The notes under the pieces are model-generated. The model did not search any database and was not told where the DNA came from. It saw nothing but the letters and a program-made list of their open reading frames with translations. Below, in pieces: positions 48,501 through 58,347 of a stretch of 64,000 nucleotides of DNA; position 1 is the stretch's first letter; each line of letters begins with the position of its first letter. Location: the NCBI GenBank assembly GCA_020186115.1, contig WSYJ01000140.1, forward strand, positions 330,878 to 394,877, read 5' to 3'. The translations under genes and the position numbers were made by a program. Source of the stretch: Histomonas meleagridis. Its lineage: Eukaryota; Parabasalia; Tritrichomonadida; Dientamoebidae.

Positions 48501-49295
48501 TAATTCATTTACCAAATTTTTATATAACTCTTTTTCGTCCGAAAATTCGTTAAAGTAATAATATATTTTTCTATGATTTAACATTGACTCATTAAATTTA
48601 AGTGTTGTATTTGGGTCTTCGAACATTGTATGGTGGTAATCTAAGGGTGAATCAGAAAATGCAACAAGTTGATTCTTACCAGTAATTCCTTTTGATTCTA
48701 AATAACGTGGTAATGATGGATTACCATAAGAATCAATTGTAATATTAAAATTGTTTTGTTGCGTGAAACCTGAGGAGATACTATTAAATAGTTTTGGTTC
48801 TTTATGTTTAGAGATGAATTCTACTTCTTCAAGCTGACTAAGATATCTAGTGGTTTCTTCAGGATAATTTGTTTCAATAATCATGAAATCTTTTGCCCTT
48901 GAAATGACTTTAAATAAAGTTGTTTCAATATCTTGCTCAAAAATACCACGAACATATAAATATGTTGAGTTCTTAATTTCGTCCAAATCAATAATTTTAT
49001 CTTCGGGTTGAAGAGGTCTAAAGGAAACATTATTTCTCTTGAGATATGATATTTGTGAAGGAATTAAAAAAAGTTTGTATATGTTCTTGTATACCATTTG
49101 ATTTGGATTTAGAGTTATGTTATGTTCTCGTAGTTTATTCACATTTGGAAGTTGCCAAAAATAAACATAAGCCCAAGTTCTTCTTGATGATCTAATTGCT
49201 TTAGATTGATTTATTCTAAAATCAATTTTTTTACCTCTTGACGTAGAGAATTTAAATTCTTTTGCAATACATATTGCGAAGATATAAAGAATCAT
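45534..49295 (-). CDS. Membrane-anchored subtilisin-like serine protease (S8)
   Basis: 1253 residues, starting with a clear signal peptide (MILYIFAICIAKEF). A propeptide-like part precedes the catalytic domain. The triad is Asp215 in AFSDSPLDYHH, His266 in ELHGTHVAGI and Ser602 in EQGTSMATP, with oxyanion Asn373 in FAAGNEAD. The Asp box has DSP in place of the usual DTG, as a family variant. About 130 residues are inserted between oxyanion Asn and Ser. After that come a beta-sandwich part, two EGF-like cysteine clusters (about 815-840 and 965-985), a long beta-rich stalk, a membrane helix (about 1208-1232) and a short tail. A paralogue of the protease at 4.1-7 kb, about 300 residues longer through its stalk. 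It should act outside the cell or in a secretory compartment. Confidence 0.92.
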   Translation of the reverse strand: MILYIFAICIAKEFKFSTSRGKKIDFRINQSKAIRSSRRTWAYVYFWQLPNVNKLREHNITLNPNQMVYKNIYKLFLIPSQISYLKRNNVSFRPLQPEDKIIDLDEIKNSTYLYVRGIFEQDIETTLFKVISRAKDFMIIETNYPEETTRYLSQLEEVEFISKHKEPKLFNSISSGFTQQNNFNITIDSYGNPSLPRYLESKGITGKNQLVAFSDSPLDYHHTMFEDPNTTLKFNESMLNHRKIYYYFNEFSDEKELYKNLVNELHGTHVAGIIAGAASNFTSKINSYNGVAPEAKLIYFGNENTFANNFFNPNTLYHKMILPLFENSNLHVFSNSWGNNEDGNSPYANYGYDYLLYNDFLGEFPLFLFAAGNEADSIISYSICYPSSAKNVFSIAAADTLFYFEIFVTDGIKEIPIYLNVLFASLEEVITDKEFYLSKIDDFTLASGSKKYILFDYEVLVLFYNDNKKFLELLKSQIQSYNIYMYIFDISAEIGEIFIDDIKMLLGINTYMTTLQNGVLKEMTGKILSYENFSSYVMKSNSSISRASYSSLGPSYVGIIKPDIMAPGSFMYSAKSDSTPTQDHGSDDSDYMNHLISEQGTSMATPNAAGAAALISQYLSDGYYLNETVNVNPLLLKSILIASASRADGSSTPDCDTGHGLIDISKVLPFNDTDFGLRFTKLSRMRKGETHHIGVLEVNNNNVPLKIVLCSHDTPLEPDSLIPIFFDLDLIVVSPSKKIYIGNNRTQDTEHLTLNEKVIIPISEIEEGEYEIHVILNKLNEEEVLVPYVVCAVGPFTQNDTELNPIYIEMNATTNCLPLENGICENGRMKCNEGYSGQLCRIQFNEFPNYKSGLINVIPPNTFVYFKISPQAQYDKLLITTICLNQSNTRSVIWELGSPDNYIPVLAENGNLINSFGNNGFDDFLEVDSKQEHYFMISNNFRDATQFITCALNAPHNGPLCFCENNQCTKSKCEYQNTYSDLNSLFGLWSYVNNRTIYIDHSYSINPLFMVYFNITLKLLNKEGPKHVITISEPSKINGIKLTAKDLILQLGDIKESTQTFVMFDYLNVKNVSFISNNHYLSVQHLITDFDSYSESLIKPYEVNISDTYNPIPKIKIYNDSIKLFTKTNEMKKFNFVKGMNFTLITNRTSKYNIKIINGEKESIKIMDNVSITIVFTNTNNCKIEIDESLNNMVKIISLYLEKSLLSKGAIIGISISAGIVAIVLVIIMIIVCKRKKNSNNSVIGEPLSLQNL

Positions 49296-49308
49296 AATGA
49301 AAAAATGG
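49295..49308 (-). promoter_or_regulatory. Extended initiator of the second subtilisin
   Basis: Coding strand CCATTTTTTCATTA runs into the ATG and is almost the full 13-base Trichomonas initiator TCAYTWYTCATTA, with one extra T and C for T at the first place. The leader would be 11 bases. Confidence 0.55.
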
Positions 49309-49964
49309 TCTGATTTTTTGAATAAAAAATATCATTGACTTAACTTCTCTGAATTTTTGATTTTTTAGTACTGAATTCAATATTTGAAATAATTATTTGA
49401 GTCCAGTACAAACCCCCAAGTGATGTAACTTTGGTGCCTGGCTCTGGTAAGAAAACAACAAACAGAAAATTTAACATTGTAAGGTTTTATAGAAAATTCA
49501 TAACAAAAAATGTTTCTATTAGATATCATATTTTTTTAAAGCAATGTTAGATCTTTCTTATAAAAGAACATTAATGTTGAAGATTTTAACTTTTTTGATT
49601 TTTTTAATTGTTAAAATCTAGAATAATATTTATTTTTATCACAGAAGTTTTAATGATTAGTTCCTATGTTTTTACAAGCTTGAATGTTTTGGAGAAAAAA
49701 AGTTCATGTTATTATAATACAACATGAGTATCAAAAGATTTCCCATCTTCTCCCTGTTGAAGTTATTTTGGTTAATGTTTAAATACATTAAAAATACATT
49801 GAAAAAACATTAAGGGAAAAAAACTTCTTTACAATTTATATATATTGTCTTTCCTGTTCTTTGTGTTTTAATCATCTTAATTGACTTATTTTATAGCATT
49901 CTATCAATATATATATATAAAGTTCAGAAAAAAACAGTTTTCTGGCAAATATTTAGTAGTTATC
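49309..49964. other. Divergent intergenic region
   Basis: About 650 bases between the second subtilisin and the next gene, very AT-rich, with a GC-richer island at 49405-49450. No frame, RNA fold or repeat could be confirmed. Confidence 0.5.
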
Positions 49965-50432
49965 ATGATAAACGCCGAAGGAGATGGTTGTGTGTGTATG
50001 GCTATGTGTCCTGCCGAATATGAACGTTATTTGGTAGTTGATGAATTTGCAAACGCTATGATGTCCAATGTCCCGGTAGATAAAAAAGATGAAGTAAAAG
50101 ATTGGATGCAAACTCCATGGGGAAAACAAACATTTACAACAGTTGGCGGTAGAAACAGTAATGCCTCTTCCTCTTTAAAAAATTTAAGTGATCTTGTATA
50201 TAGCAAATTAACTGAATATTATGGTATACCAGAGGCACTACAGAACCACTTTATAATTACAAAAGGTTTACGCGGTAAAATTGCTTTTTATGTTGATGCT
50301 TTTGGTCCTAATACTAATATCCCAAGTTCGGCAATGGAAAGAATCAATTCTGATGCAAAAAATATTTTTAAGTGGATGTTGTCATGTATGGAGGAACAGA
50401 AATTTTTGCCACTTGAAGATTATTTGAAATAG
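49965..50432 (+). CDS. Conserved-looking small soluble protein, not recognised
   Basis: 155 residues from the ATG at 49965. The frame is open for another 28 codons upstream, but that part is repetitive AT-rich DNA. It begins MINAEGDGCVCMAMCP, so three cysteines lie within six residues, followed by mixed alpha/beta sequence: a helix around YERYLVVDEFANAMM, a Gly-rich turn TTVGGRNSNAS, a strand FIITKGLRGKIAFYVD and a C-terminal helix NIFKWMLSCMEEQKF. No membrane segment is visible. The family cannot be named. Codon use is normal for the window, supporting a real gene. Confidence 0.65.
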   Translation: MINAEGDGCVCMAMCPAEYERYLVVDEFANAMMSNVPVDKKDEVKDWMQTPWGKQTFTTVGGRNSNASSSLKNLSDLVYSKLTEYYGIPEALQNHFIITKGLRGKIAFYVDAFGPNTNIPSSAMERINSDAKNIFKWMLSCMEEQKFLPLEDYLK

Positions 50433-50654
50433 TAGTTTGTAATTGTGTGATTTCTAGAAATTGCCTATATATCATTAAATTAATCTTATTAAGTAAAAAT
50501 TTTTTTCAATGAAATTTACTATTTGTCGACTCTACAATGTACATACAATTTATGGAATGCGCACAAAATGACGTTTCCAATTTTTATTTTTATTCAATAT
50601 TTTAACCCAAACCGAATTCAAAACATCATATTTCAAATAAAAAAATTATTTTGT

Positions 50655-51872
50655 TTACGCAGTTGCCGCCTTTGGAGGTCTCCTATTCCCTTTTCTATAA
50701 GTTCTTATTACAAGTCCATTAATAGGTTGTGTTGTACCCGCTGTCTTTTGCTTCTCTTTAATTTGTTGTGGCTTTTGTATTTGTGCCGAACTATTTGTCT
50801 TTGGCCTCGTTACATTTTCATGAGGTTTCTCATTCGCATTTTTCATGTTACACGGCGGCGTAACACGCGGCGGCCTCGCTGGCGATACAGTCTTCACGTC
50901 CTTCTTCACGACTGCTATTGGTGGCGGCTGCGCCTTTATGTTTATTGGCTCAATCAATGAAACGGAATTTCGGACGTCTTTGATGAAGCCGGCGACTGTC
51001 GATTTCGTTTGTTCCATTTTGATGATGAACGAATCGAAGATGTTCATGACTTGTTGGATGCTTGAGTCCGGTTTAGGTGGCGGAGGACGAGTTGGACGCT
51101 TATATTTTGCTGATGATGAATATTTGCATGTCGGAAGGAATTTGATTGTATGGTTTCGACGAAGATTACATTTCATGATTTGGTACTCAAGATGTTTCAT
51201 GTTGATCGGTGGCGCTAAACATTCAAGAATATCTTCTTGTGTGCAATATTCAATTTTGTTGATGTCAAAATCAGTAAAAATCTTCTTGTAGTTCTTGATC
51301 ATAAATTCTATGGCACTGTTGGCTACTAAGGAGTCGTTCATTTTGGGTGAGGAGCTTTGATTGGAAACACATATATTTGGTGCAAGACATATGGCTAAAT
51401 TGTTGGGAGTCATGAAGTTGTTGGAGGAATTCTCTGATACAAAGTAAAGATAATCAAGGAGATAACCAAGTATATTAAAACGTGACTTATCAAGCATGCG
51501 TAAAATTGACTTACAAACTTCGATTTCTTTTTCTTCATCACGAAGCGCCATCATTGCTACAACACAGTCAAAACAATCATATGGAATTAATGGCTCAATT
51601 TGTGACATAGCTCGAAAATATCGTTTGAGTGCAGTAGCAACTGTATGAACATCACTATACTTTGACCAATCTTCAACAGGACCATGGTCAAGGGCTTCAC
51701 AGAGCTCTTTTGTCTTTACATCGGAGCCGTTCAAACGAAATAAACCTTCGACATTTTCGGCCTTTAAATTTCGTAATTGCGTTATAAGTTGTGATACTGG
51801 AAATGGAATTTTTCCACGAAATGATTCTGGTGGAAGCTCGAAGAAATGAACAACTCTTTTAGTTTCAGACAT
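50655..51872 (-). CDS. RhoGAP-domain protein
   Basis: 405 residues. A RhoGAP domain occupies residues 10-200: IPFPVSQLITQLRN, the arginine finger in EGLFRLNGS (Arg46), ALKRYFRAM (the usual L-K-x-F-L-R-x-L-P-x-P-L-I element) and NNLAICLAPNI (the family's N-L-A-x-V-F-x-P-x-L). It accelerates GTP hydrolysis by Rho/Rac proteins. Residues 250-405 are basic and proline-rich (TRPPPPKPD, PARPPRVTPP), suitable as SH3 ligands. The DNA coding for this tail is clearly richer in GC. AACGTTTA lies 17-24 bases before the ATG. Confidence 0.9.
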   Translation of the reverse strand: MSETKRVVHFFELPPESFRGKIPFPVSQLITQLRNLKAENVEGLFRLNGSDVKTKELCEALDHGPVEDWSKYSDVHTVATALKRYFRAMSQIEPLIPYDCFDCVVAMMALRDEEKEIEVCKSILRMLDKSRFNILGYLLDYLYFVSENSSNNFMTPNNLAICLAPNICVSNQSSSPKMNDSLVANSAIEFMIKNYKKIFTDFDINKIEYCTQEDILECLAPPINMKHLEYQIMKCNLRRNHTIKFLPTCKYSSSAKYKRPTRPPPPKPDSSIQQVMNIFDSFIIKMEQTKSTVAGFIKDVRNSVSLIEPINIKAQPPPIAVVKKDVKTVSPARPPRVTPPCNMKNANEKPHENVTRPKTNSSAQIQKPQQIKEKQKTAGTTQPINGLVIRTYRKGNRRPPKAATA

Positions 51873-52247
51873 ATGACAAATTGAGAAGAACGTTTATAGG
51901 ATTAAATTTTACACTGTCACTTTTGGTTATCTACAGTTAAGCTCTCATCAACCTGAATAAAAATCATCAAAAAACTTAACACATTTCTTAAAAAATATAC
52001 GAAAAATACAGTGCCTTCTAAAACATCTAAATTATGCACTAATTTAAATTGCTATTTGAAAAGGATGTTACAAAATATGATTTGGAAATAACATGATAAT
52101 ATGTTATATAATGTTAAAAATACTTAAATAAGCTTTTTTAAACATGGATAAAAAATGTTTTTCCTATTTTTCATTTGCATTTTATAGCAAAAATTCTTGA
52201 TTCAACCACCAATATCACTTCACGAAAATAAGCAAAAGTACTGAGCT
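51873..52247. other. Divergent promoter region
   Basis: About 375 AT-rich bases between RhoGAP and the membrane-anchored propeller-like gene. It holds AACGTTTA (51889-51896) next to the RhoGAP start. Confidence 0.45.
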
Positions 52248-52255
52248 AACGTTTG
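52248..52255 (+). promoter_or_regulatory. TAACGTTTG element
   Basis: TAACGTTT lies 13-20 bases before the ATG at 52268; TAACGTTTGA also occurs upstream of HSP70 (1581-1590). Confidence 0.4.
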
Positions 52256-52267
52256 ACCAAAATAAAC

Positions 52268-53413
52268 ATGTTGATTGCTTTCATATATGGGGTAAGTTCC
52301 ACACCAATTATACATATGCATACACTCAAAATAAGTTCAAAACCTTCAACAATAACAATTTCTGGATCAAATAATTTATTAGCTGTTTCATACAATTCAG
52401 ATTCTATTTCTGCATTTCCTCCAAATTTATCCGTTTATAACATTGGTCCTTCATTTATTTTAAAAGAACAGACTGTTGATGGACCATGTTTCTCGTTAGG
52501 CAGATCAATCGCACCATTCCAATCTGGTTTCTTTGCTTCTGCTCCAGCATCATCGTTCCGATGGGGTGACCCAGGGTCGTTGATTTTAAAATTATTACCA
52601 CCATTCGAAGAATTCCAAAAACTTCCATATCCAAACATTCCATATGGAGAAACATTATCTTCTTCTAAATCAGGCAATTTAGTTATTGCTTGTACACCAC
52701 TTTCTTCATCTGATTGTCTTCTTATTGAAGGTCGCAAAATCCGCGCATTAAATGCGCCAGTTTCGACAAACTTATTTGGTCTTTCAGTCGCAGTTTCTCC
52801 GAATAGCTCTCACATATGCACTATTTCAAGTAGTGTTGAAGGGAATTCTCTTTTGCATTTTTTTAATAATCAAGGAAATCTTATCGCAACATTTACACTA
52901 CCCCATAATCCTCCTCTAACAGCTCGATCTTATCCACCTTTCATACAGTTTCTTGATGAAAAGCATGTAATTGTTAGTTTCTTTGATGTATCAAAAATTT
53001 TATTATATAAAAACACGAATAATGGATGGGTTTTAGTACAAACGCATGACACAGATGCTAAATCAATGTCTCTGATTGGTAAGAATATTGTATCTTTATC
53101 AAGAGATGGGAAAGTGCAAATTCTTAACAAAGATTTTGATGTTTTGAATCAAGAAATTGTTCCAAAAACATTTCAAAAAAGTGCCTTCACAAAAGTGACA
53201 GGCGGAAGTGATTGGTTTGCTGTGTTAGAGGAAAGTCCCGAGAAACGGAGAATTCATATATACACAATGAGAATGAATCCGTTCGTAAAAGGAACGGGAA
53301 TTTTCATTTTGTTTTTGGTTATTGTGGCTGTTTATATTTTCTTGCGTACAAAATTGGATTTTTCCAGGTTCATAAATAGACTTGAAAGGAGGCGTAATGC
53401 AAAGCAAATCTAG
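52268..53413 (+). CDS. Type I membrane protein with beta-propeller-like ectodomain
   Basis: 381 residues from the ATG at 52268; five codons upstream the frame begins with TTG. The short N-terminus MLIAFIYGVSSTP is a likely signal peptide. Residues 25-320 are built of repeated short beta strands with SxxGNLVIACT-, SPNSSHICTIS- and DAKSMSLIGKNIVSLS-type units, about six or seven times, as in a beta-propeller. A hydrophobic helix (about 342-361, GIFILFLVIVAVYIFL) is followed by a basic cytosolic tail rich in Arg. The family is not recognised; it could be an endoplasmic-reticulum or surface protein. No catalytic motif is seen. Confidence 0.7.
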   Translation: MLIAFIYGVSSTPIIHMHTLKISSKPSTITISGSNNLLAVSYNSDSISAFPPNLSVYNIGPSFILKEQTVDGPCFSLGRSIAPFQSGFFASAPASSFRWGDPGSLILKLLPPFEEFQKLPYPNIPYGETLSSSKSGNLVIACTPLSSSDCLLIEGRKIRALNAPVSTNLFGLSVAVSPNSSHICTISSSVEGNSLLHFFNNQGNLIATFTLPHNPPLTARSYPPFIQFLDEKHVIVSFFDVSKILLYKNTNNGWVLVQTHDTDAKSMSLIGKNIVSLSRDGKVQILNKDFDVLNQEIVPKTFQKSAFTKVTGGSDWFAVLEESPEKRRIHIYTMRMNPFVKGTGIFILFLVIVAVYIFLRTKLDFSRFINRLERRRNAKQI

Positions 53414-54069
53414 AACGGATATGTGTTTGGATAAAGTATTTTGTTAATATAAAGGATAAATTTATGTTCCATTTTTAAATGTTGTTTTGTAGTGTGATTA
53501 TATAACAAATACGATGTAGATAACATTTAATGAATTTTATTATGGGATCAACTTTGTTTTAAAGAGATTTTCAAAATTAATTAAGATTATAAAAATGGAT
53601 AATTTTTGAATTCAAAACTCAATGTTTATTATTGACAAGAATGTTCCGCAAACAATAAGAAATCTTTAAAATAAACTCATTTAGATATAGATATAAAAAA
53701 GATAAGAGTATAATAGAAAAATATTGGGATTGAAAAAATTAGTTAATGTGTTAATTTTAAAAGCGCTGATATTGCATATTTGATCTACGTAAAATACAGT
53801 CCTGCTAGCAGTGTATGGAAAATAATAAATTTTATAAAAAAAATGCAAAAATTCATTTAAAATGATGAAGGAAAAAAAAAAAATTACGCGTTAAGAGACC
53901 GTTTATTTTTTGACTATGTTTTGTTTTATTGTCACTTTTCTTGTTATTATCGAAAATAAATCAACCCGAAGCCTTGTTCAATGTATAAACTATTCATTCC
54001 AAAATTCTATACATAGCTCATAATACTTCCAATAAATAAAAACACTTTTTTTTTCTTTTTTTTTCCCTC
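53414..54069. other. Long intergenic region
   Basis: About 650 AT-rich bases. Near 53930 it holds a stand-alone GACCGTTTA element and, just left of it, a run of 12 A. No reading frame follows it. Confidence 0.5.
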
Positions 54070-54372
54070 TCACCTTTTTTCCTCTTTTTTTTGGATAAAT
54101 GAATTGGTGATATATTCATCCATTATTTGGATATAGCACCAAATTGAATCAGTAAATGTTGTTTCATCGCCATTAATTATAAGTTATGTCATTATATTAA
54201 AAAATGTTTTGTTGACTTCGTTGTCATCGATGGAATGATTATGTAATATGTTGAGAAGAACAATTTTCCTTTTGTAAACTTTTTTGCCATTTTGAATGAG
54301 GTTTGAGATGCTGCATAAGTTATACATGCAAATCAGTAATAATGGATGAAATTCCGCAGCAAATAGTTCCAT
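54070..54372 (-). pseudogene. Short relic frame with one internal stop
   Basis: An ATG at 54372 starts 62 codons (MELFAAEFHPLLLICMYNLC...) that meet a TAA at 54184. The same frame stays open for 37 more codons (LIINGDETTFTDSIWCYIQI...) before the next stop. The sequence has natural protein character, with short helices and balanced hydrophobic residues, suggesting a decayed gene fragment. No family is recognised. Confidence 0.35.
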
Positions 54373-55018
54373 ATGAATGTATCAAACAGCTTATTTACCC
54401 TTTTTACCCATGATTTTCATTATTGATTATTATAATCTTCACTAATAGTTGGAGTCTTTCTTTCCATTTTTCGAAAATTAATAATAACAAGGGAAAAAAC
54501 ACAGTGGCATTTTTGAAGAATACATGAAAAAAACAACTTCTCTAACATTTATGCTACAGTGTAAATAATAGAAACGATATGCCCCAAAATGGTTTTCTTA
54601 CATAAACGCCTTTTCAAAACATTCTATAATACAAAATTTAAAGAAATTACCAAAAATTTTTTCTGTTCATTTGTTCTATTTAATTACCATCTTGGGATAT
54701 TTGTTTTAACTTTTGAAAGAGGGTCTTCCTTTCTTCTGCTTGTAATCAATTTCATTTGCGCATCGAACAATATGTCTATTTTCATTGTATTTTTTACAAT
54801 ATTCTTGAATTTTGAGATTAAACGGTGATTTCATTGAAACCTTGGAAGTATTTTATATATGTAGAGGGTGTCTGATGAGAACCTGAACCGATTCTTTAGT
54901 TCCATCTTGAGATTTATCATATTTTATATCACATGTCAATTGCATTCAAAATTTTTGAATGTTACTGGCATTTTTTAAACCTATTCTAACTTTTTGAAAG
55001 GAAATCTCGACGAATTTC
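54373..55018. other. Intergenic region
   Basis: About 650 bases before the VWA gene. A 79-codon frame at 54589-54828 has a composition of AT-rich noise. No RNA gene is supported. Confidence 0.5.
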
Positions 55019-55025
55019 TCACTTC
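55019..55025 (+). promoter_or_regulatory. Initiator-like element of the VWA gene
   Basis: TCACTTC fits TCAYTWY and lies 11-17 bases before the ATG; the leader would be 15 bases. Confidence 0.45.
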
Positions 55026-55035
55026 ATAAATTAAT

Positions 55036-58000
55036 ATGAACCTCAAAATTGTTATATATGGAAATGTTTCAGAAGCAACAGACTTTGCTGCAGCTTTTGA
55101 GTCAAAACAAATCAAAACATTTCTAAACACAAATCCAAATGAACCTATAGATGTATTAATTGTTTTTAATCAAATAGACAATGCAATTACTCCACTAATC
55201 ACGGACAAAACGATTATATTTTCATTTGATTCTTCTCTAACTTTCAAAACAGGAGAAATTCATTTTTGCAAATTAACAGATTCAATGACTATTACACTTC
55301 AAGAAGAAATTCCCAATATATCCAAAGAGTTTCATCGAGCTTTTGGTATACTTTCACTTGTTGGTATCAAAATAATATTTTCCAAAGATACATCTTGTAC
55401 ATTTAGTGCACTTTTTGCTGCTTCTACAACACACGATAAATCTAAAGATGAAACACCAAAAGAAAAAGTTATTCTTATTGATCCAAAAACCACAACATTT
55501 CATCTCATCATTGCGTTAGATTGTACAGGATCAATGTCAAGTGAGATAACAAATATCAAAGATAATCTTATATCCATTGTTAATACTATCAAGAGAGAAT
55601 ATAAACGTATATTAATTAGTTTTTATGGATTTCGTGATTATTGCGATCCAAAAGTGATTAATAAAACAATTTTCAAAGATAATCCTCAAACTATTATTCA
55701 AGCTATTCAGAAGGAATGTGCTACAGGCGGTGGTGATGGTCCTGAAGCACATAAGACATGTTTATATGAAATCTATTCAGACATTGTCTCTTACAGAAAG
55801 CCTCTTACATCAATTTGCATTTTCATTAGTGATGATAAACCTCATATACAAGGTACATCTTGGACAAATGAATACAAGCAGGAAAAAAAAGCATTAGAAG
55901 GCACATTTGCATCTGATTGGGTTTCACTTGCACAAAATTTAAATTCAATTGGGTGTCAAATATTTTCTTTTTCCCCAAATTCTTATAATATCAAGCCTAT
56001 GACAATCATGAGCAAAATTACACATGGATTATGTTTTACTATACCAAAAAACTCTCAACAATTTAGACAACAAATATTATCAATTATTGGAGGACTTATT
56101 TCATCTGGTGACTTTGATATTGTTCAAGGTATTGAAATGATAGTAACTTCAAATGATATTGAAGATGAAACAGAAATAAATAAAATTGTTACTGATAATG
56201 TAAAAGAAAAAGATGATATTAAATCACATATCATTGAAACAGGCAAATTAATGAGACTTGATCCTTCTTCTCGTGGAGCTAAAAGAGCTGTAATTTCTTC
56301 AGCCGAACTTTTTGTGAATGGAAAAATAACAATCAAAGCATTAAAATCATTATATAAGTTATGTCAAGGAAATCAGGCCGCAATTGATTATTTCTTAAAT
56401 AATGAATTTGGATATCTTAAGAAAATAGGAGAAAGTCTTAAAAATGATTCCCCTTCACTTGATTGGTTAACCTCATCAACAATATCATGTATTTGTTCAT
56501 CTGAAACATATTGTGATTCTTTTGAAGAATTAATGGAATTTGATGAAGAAGATATAACTAATGATATTATTCAAATCTTTAAAATTATTGGAAAGTTTGT
56601 TATAGGTTATCCATTTTTATTCGAATTAAACCCAGATGGAGATTTCAATATGCAAGATGCATGGCCAATTCATTTGAAAGATGTTAGTACTGCTTATACA
56701 TTATCAATTGAATCACTTTATAGTATTTTAGAACATTCTGAATCTCATACTGAAATTAGTCAATTTAAGGATTTAATTGCTCGAGATCAAAAGTCAGGAA
56801 TTGTTCCAATTGTTTATCCTAATGATAAACTTGGAATGTATATCATAAAGATTTTGGATGCTACTAAATGGCTCGATTCATTAATATCTTATGGACTTCA
56901 TAGACATATTGAACCACTTCCTTCAATTACAAGATCAGTTTGTTGTAACTTTATTATTACATTATGTTTTAATTCATTCAAGCAAAATTCAAAAGAACTT
57001 TCAATCAGTCAAAAATCTGCAATTAATAATATACTTTTAATGATGGAATCAATGGTTAGTATAGGCTGTCGAGAAATTGCTGAATCATTTAAGACTTCAT
57101 TTAAGAACTTTGAAATTCCTTATGATGCATTATCACCTCAAGCGCCTTATAATTGTTCAACGATTAACAAATTATTAAATGTAATTATCCAATTAAAGAA
57201 TGAAATCAAAGAACTTGATATCGAATATGTACAATTATTATTTAAGCAAATAATTTATGAATATATTGCAATGAGAGCTATCTTTCTTGATGAAAACGCA
57301 TTTCCTGACTTATTAAATAAAATATTTGATGATGTTAAAGTAGATATTAATGATGTTGAAAATCAAAATCCTTTAGAATCTTCAAATCCCGAAAAATTAA
57401 ATAAAATTGGAATCCATATTTATACTGATCATATTAACATACAATTTCCATTATATTTAATTTCTACAATTTTCAAGTTTATTCGTCCTGATGATGAATT
57501 TATTCCACCAACAGATATGGAACTTACAGCCGCATTTGCACAATCACTTATAATGTATCCACGTTCAACAAAATATATCGCTAGCGAAAAAACATCTGAA
57601 TTAAATCCTAAATTTAAACTTATTGATGCACGTAAGTCATTATTAATTCTTTTACAATTATATGCAAAGAAAGTTAAAATCGAAGAACTTTTAACACTTC
57701 AAGAAAATCGTCGTCAATATCTTACAAATGAAATCATTAAGATGATAATAAATTCATTTCGTAATTGTGACATTGAAAGTCTTTTTAATGCATTACATAA
57801 TGGCTATAAGTTATATTGGATGCGGAATTCATATAAGCTTGAAATGAAAGATTGCCAAAAGATATTCGATGGAATTTTAGATCAAGTTAAAAAGCCATTA
57901 CCAAATTCCCAAACATTTTATGAAAAGACATTTTACTTGTTATCATTAGGTGAAGTAGATGAAATGGTTTGGGAAAAGTTAACTTCGTTTAGAAACCTTG

Positions 58001-58347
58001 AAACAATTATGCAATATCTCGAAAGGTTCTTACCAGATAATGACGAAATACTCGAAAAATATAAAGAGAAATGTGCAAGACCTTTACCAAATAGACATAG
58101 CCATCACCCATTCTATTGTCCGTTCCAAGATTATTATACACCAGAATATGCACGCTCAAGAATTATTTGTTCGATTGCACCATTTTATTTCGTATCAGAT
58201 TTACCTCATCATGTTAACCCAATTAATGATGTTGTGATACATGCATTGTCCTTAAAGAGTGGAGCACCAAAACGTGATGAAATCTACAAGCTGGCACTTG
58301 AAATTTCTGATGAAATGGAAAAGATCATAGAAAATGAGAAGAAATAA
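55036..58347 (+). CDS. Large von Willebrand factor A domain protein
   Basis: 1103 residues. The VWA domain lies at about 155-355 with the metal site D-x-T-x-S complete in LDCTGSMS (Asp162, Thr164, Ser166), the third loop Thr/Gly region in CATGGGDGPEAHKT and the second Asp in ISDDKPH. This version, with the GGGDGPEA element, is like the VWA modules of cytosolic proteins near alpha-kinases in Dictyostelium and plants, but no kinase domain follows. The N-terminal 150 residues look like a small alpha/beta domain. Residues 400-1103 are mostly helical without recognised domains. No signal peptide is visible, so the protein is probably cytosolic and acts as a binding scaffold. The frame is intact. 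Confidence 0.85.
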   Translation: MNLKIVIYGNVSEATDFAAAFESKQIKTFLNTNPNEPIDVLIVFNQIDNAITPLITDKTIIFSFDSSLTFKTGEIHFCKLTDSMTITLQEEIPNISKEFHRAFGILSLVGIKIIFSKDTSCTFSALFAASTTHDKSKDETPKEKVILIDPKTTTFHLIIALDCTGSMSSEITNIKDNLISIVNTIKREYKRILISFYGFRDYCDPKVINKTIFKDNPQTIIQAIQKECATGGGDGPEAHKTCLYEIYSDIVSYRKPLTSICIFISDDKPHIQGTSWTNEYKQEKKALEGTFASDWVSLAQNLNSIGCQIFSFSPNSYNIKPMTIMSKITHGLCFTIPKNSQQFRQQILSIIGGLISSGDFDIVQGIEMIVTSNDIEDETEINKIVTDNVKEKDDIKSHIIETGKLMRLDPSSRGAKRAVISSAELFVNGKITIKALKSLYKLCQGNQAAIDYFLNNEFGYLKKIGESLKNDSPSLDWLTSSTISCICSSETYCDSFEELMEFDEEDITNDIIQIFKIIGKFVIGYPFLFELNPDGDFNMQDAWPIHLKDVSTAYTLSIESLYSILEHSESHTEISQFKDLIARDQKSGIVPIVYPNDKLGMYIIKILDATKWLDSLISYGLHRHIEPLPSITRSVCCNFIITLCFNSFKQNSKELSISQKSAINNILLMMESMVSIGCREIAESFKTSFKNFEIPYDALSPQAPYNCSTINKLLNVIIQLKNEIKELDIEYVQLLFKQIIYEYIAMRAIFLDENAFPDLLNKIFDDVKVDINDVENQNPLESSNPEKLNKIGIHIYTDHINIQFPLYLISTIFKFIRPDDEFIPPTDMELTAAFAQSLIMYPRSTKYIASEKTSELNPKFKLIDARKSLLILLQLYAKKVKIEELLTLQENRRQYLTNEIIKMIINSFRNCDIESLFNALHNGYKLYWMRNSYKLEMKDCQKIFDGILDQVKKPLPNSQTFYEKTFYLLSLGEVDEMVWEKLTSFRNLETIMQYLERFLPDNDEILEKYKEKCARPLPNRHSHHPFYCPFQDYYTPEYARSRIICSIAPFYFVSDLPHHVNPINDVVIHALSLKSGAPKRDEIYKLALEISDEMEKIIENEKK

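Noticed and set aside
54589-54828. 79-codon frame before the VWA gene
   Set aside because: Rich in Phe, Ile and Leu as AT-rich noise, with no promoter element or family likeness.
54873-54950. Box C/D snoRNA starting at TGATGA (54873)
   Set aside because: No CTGA box D at a suitable distance with flanking complementarity; the only CTGA is 10 bases away.
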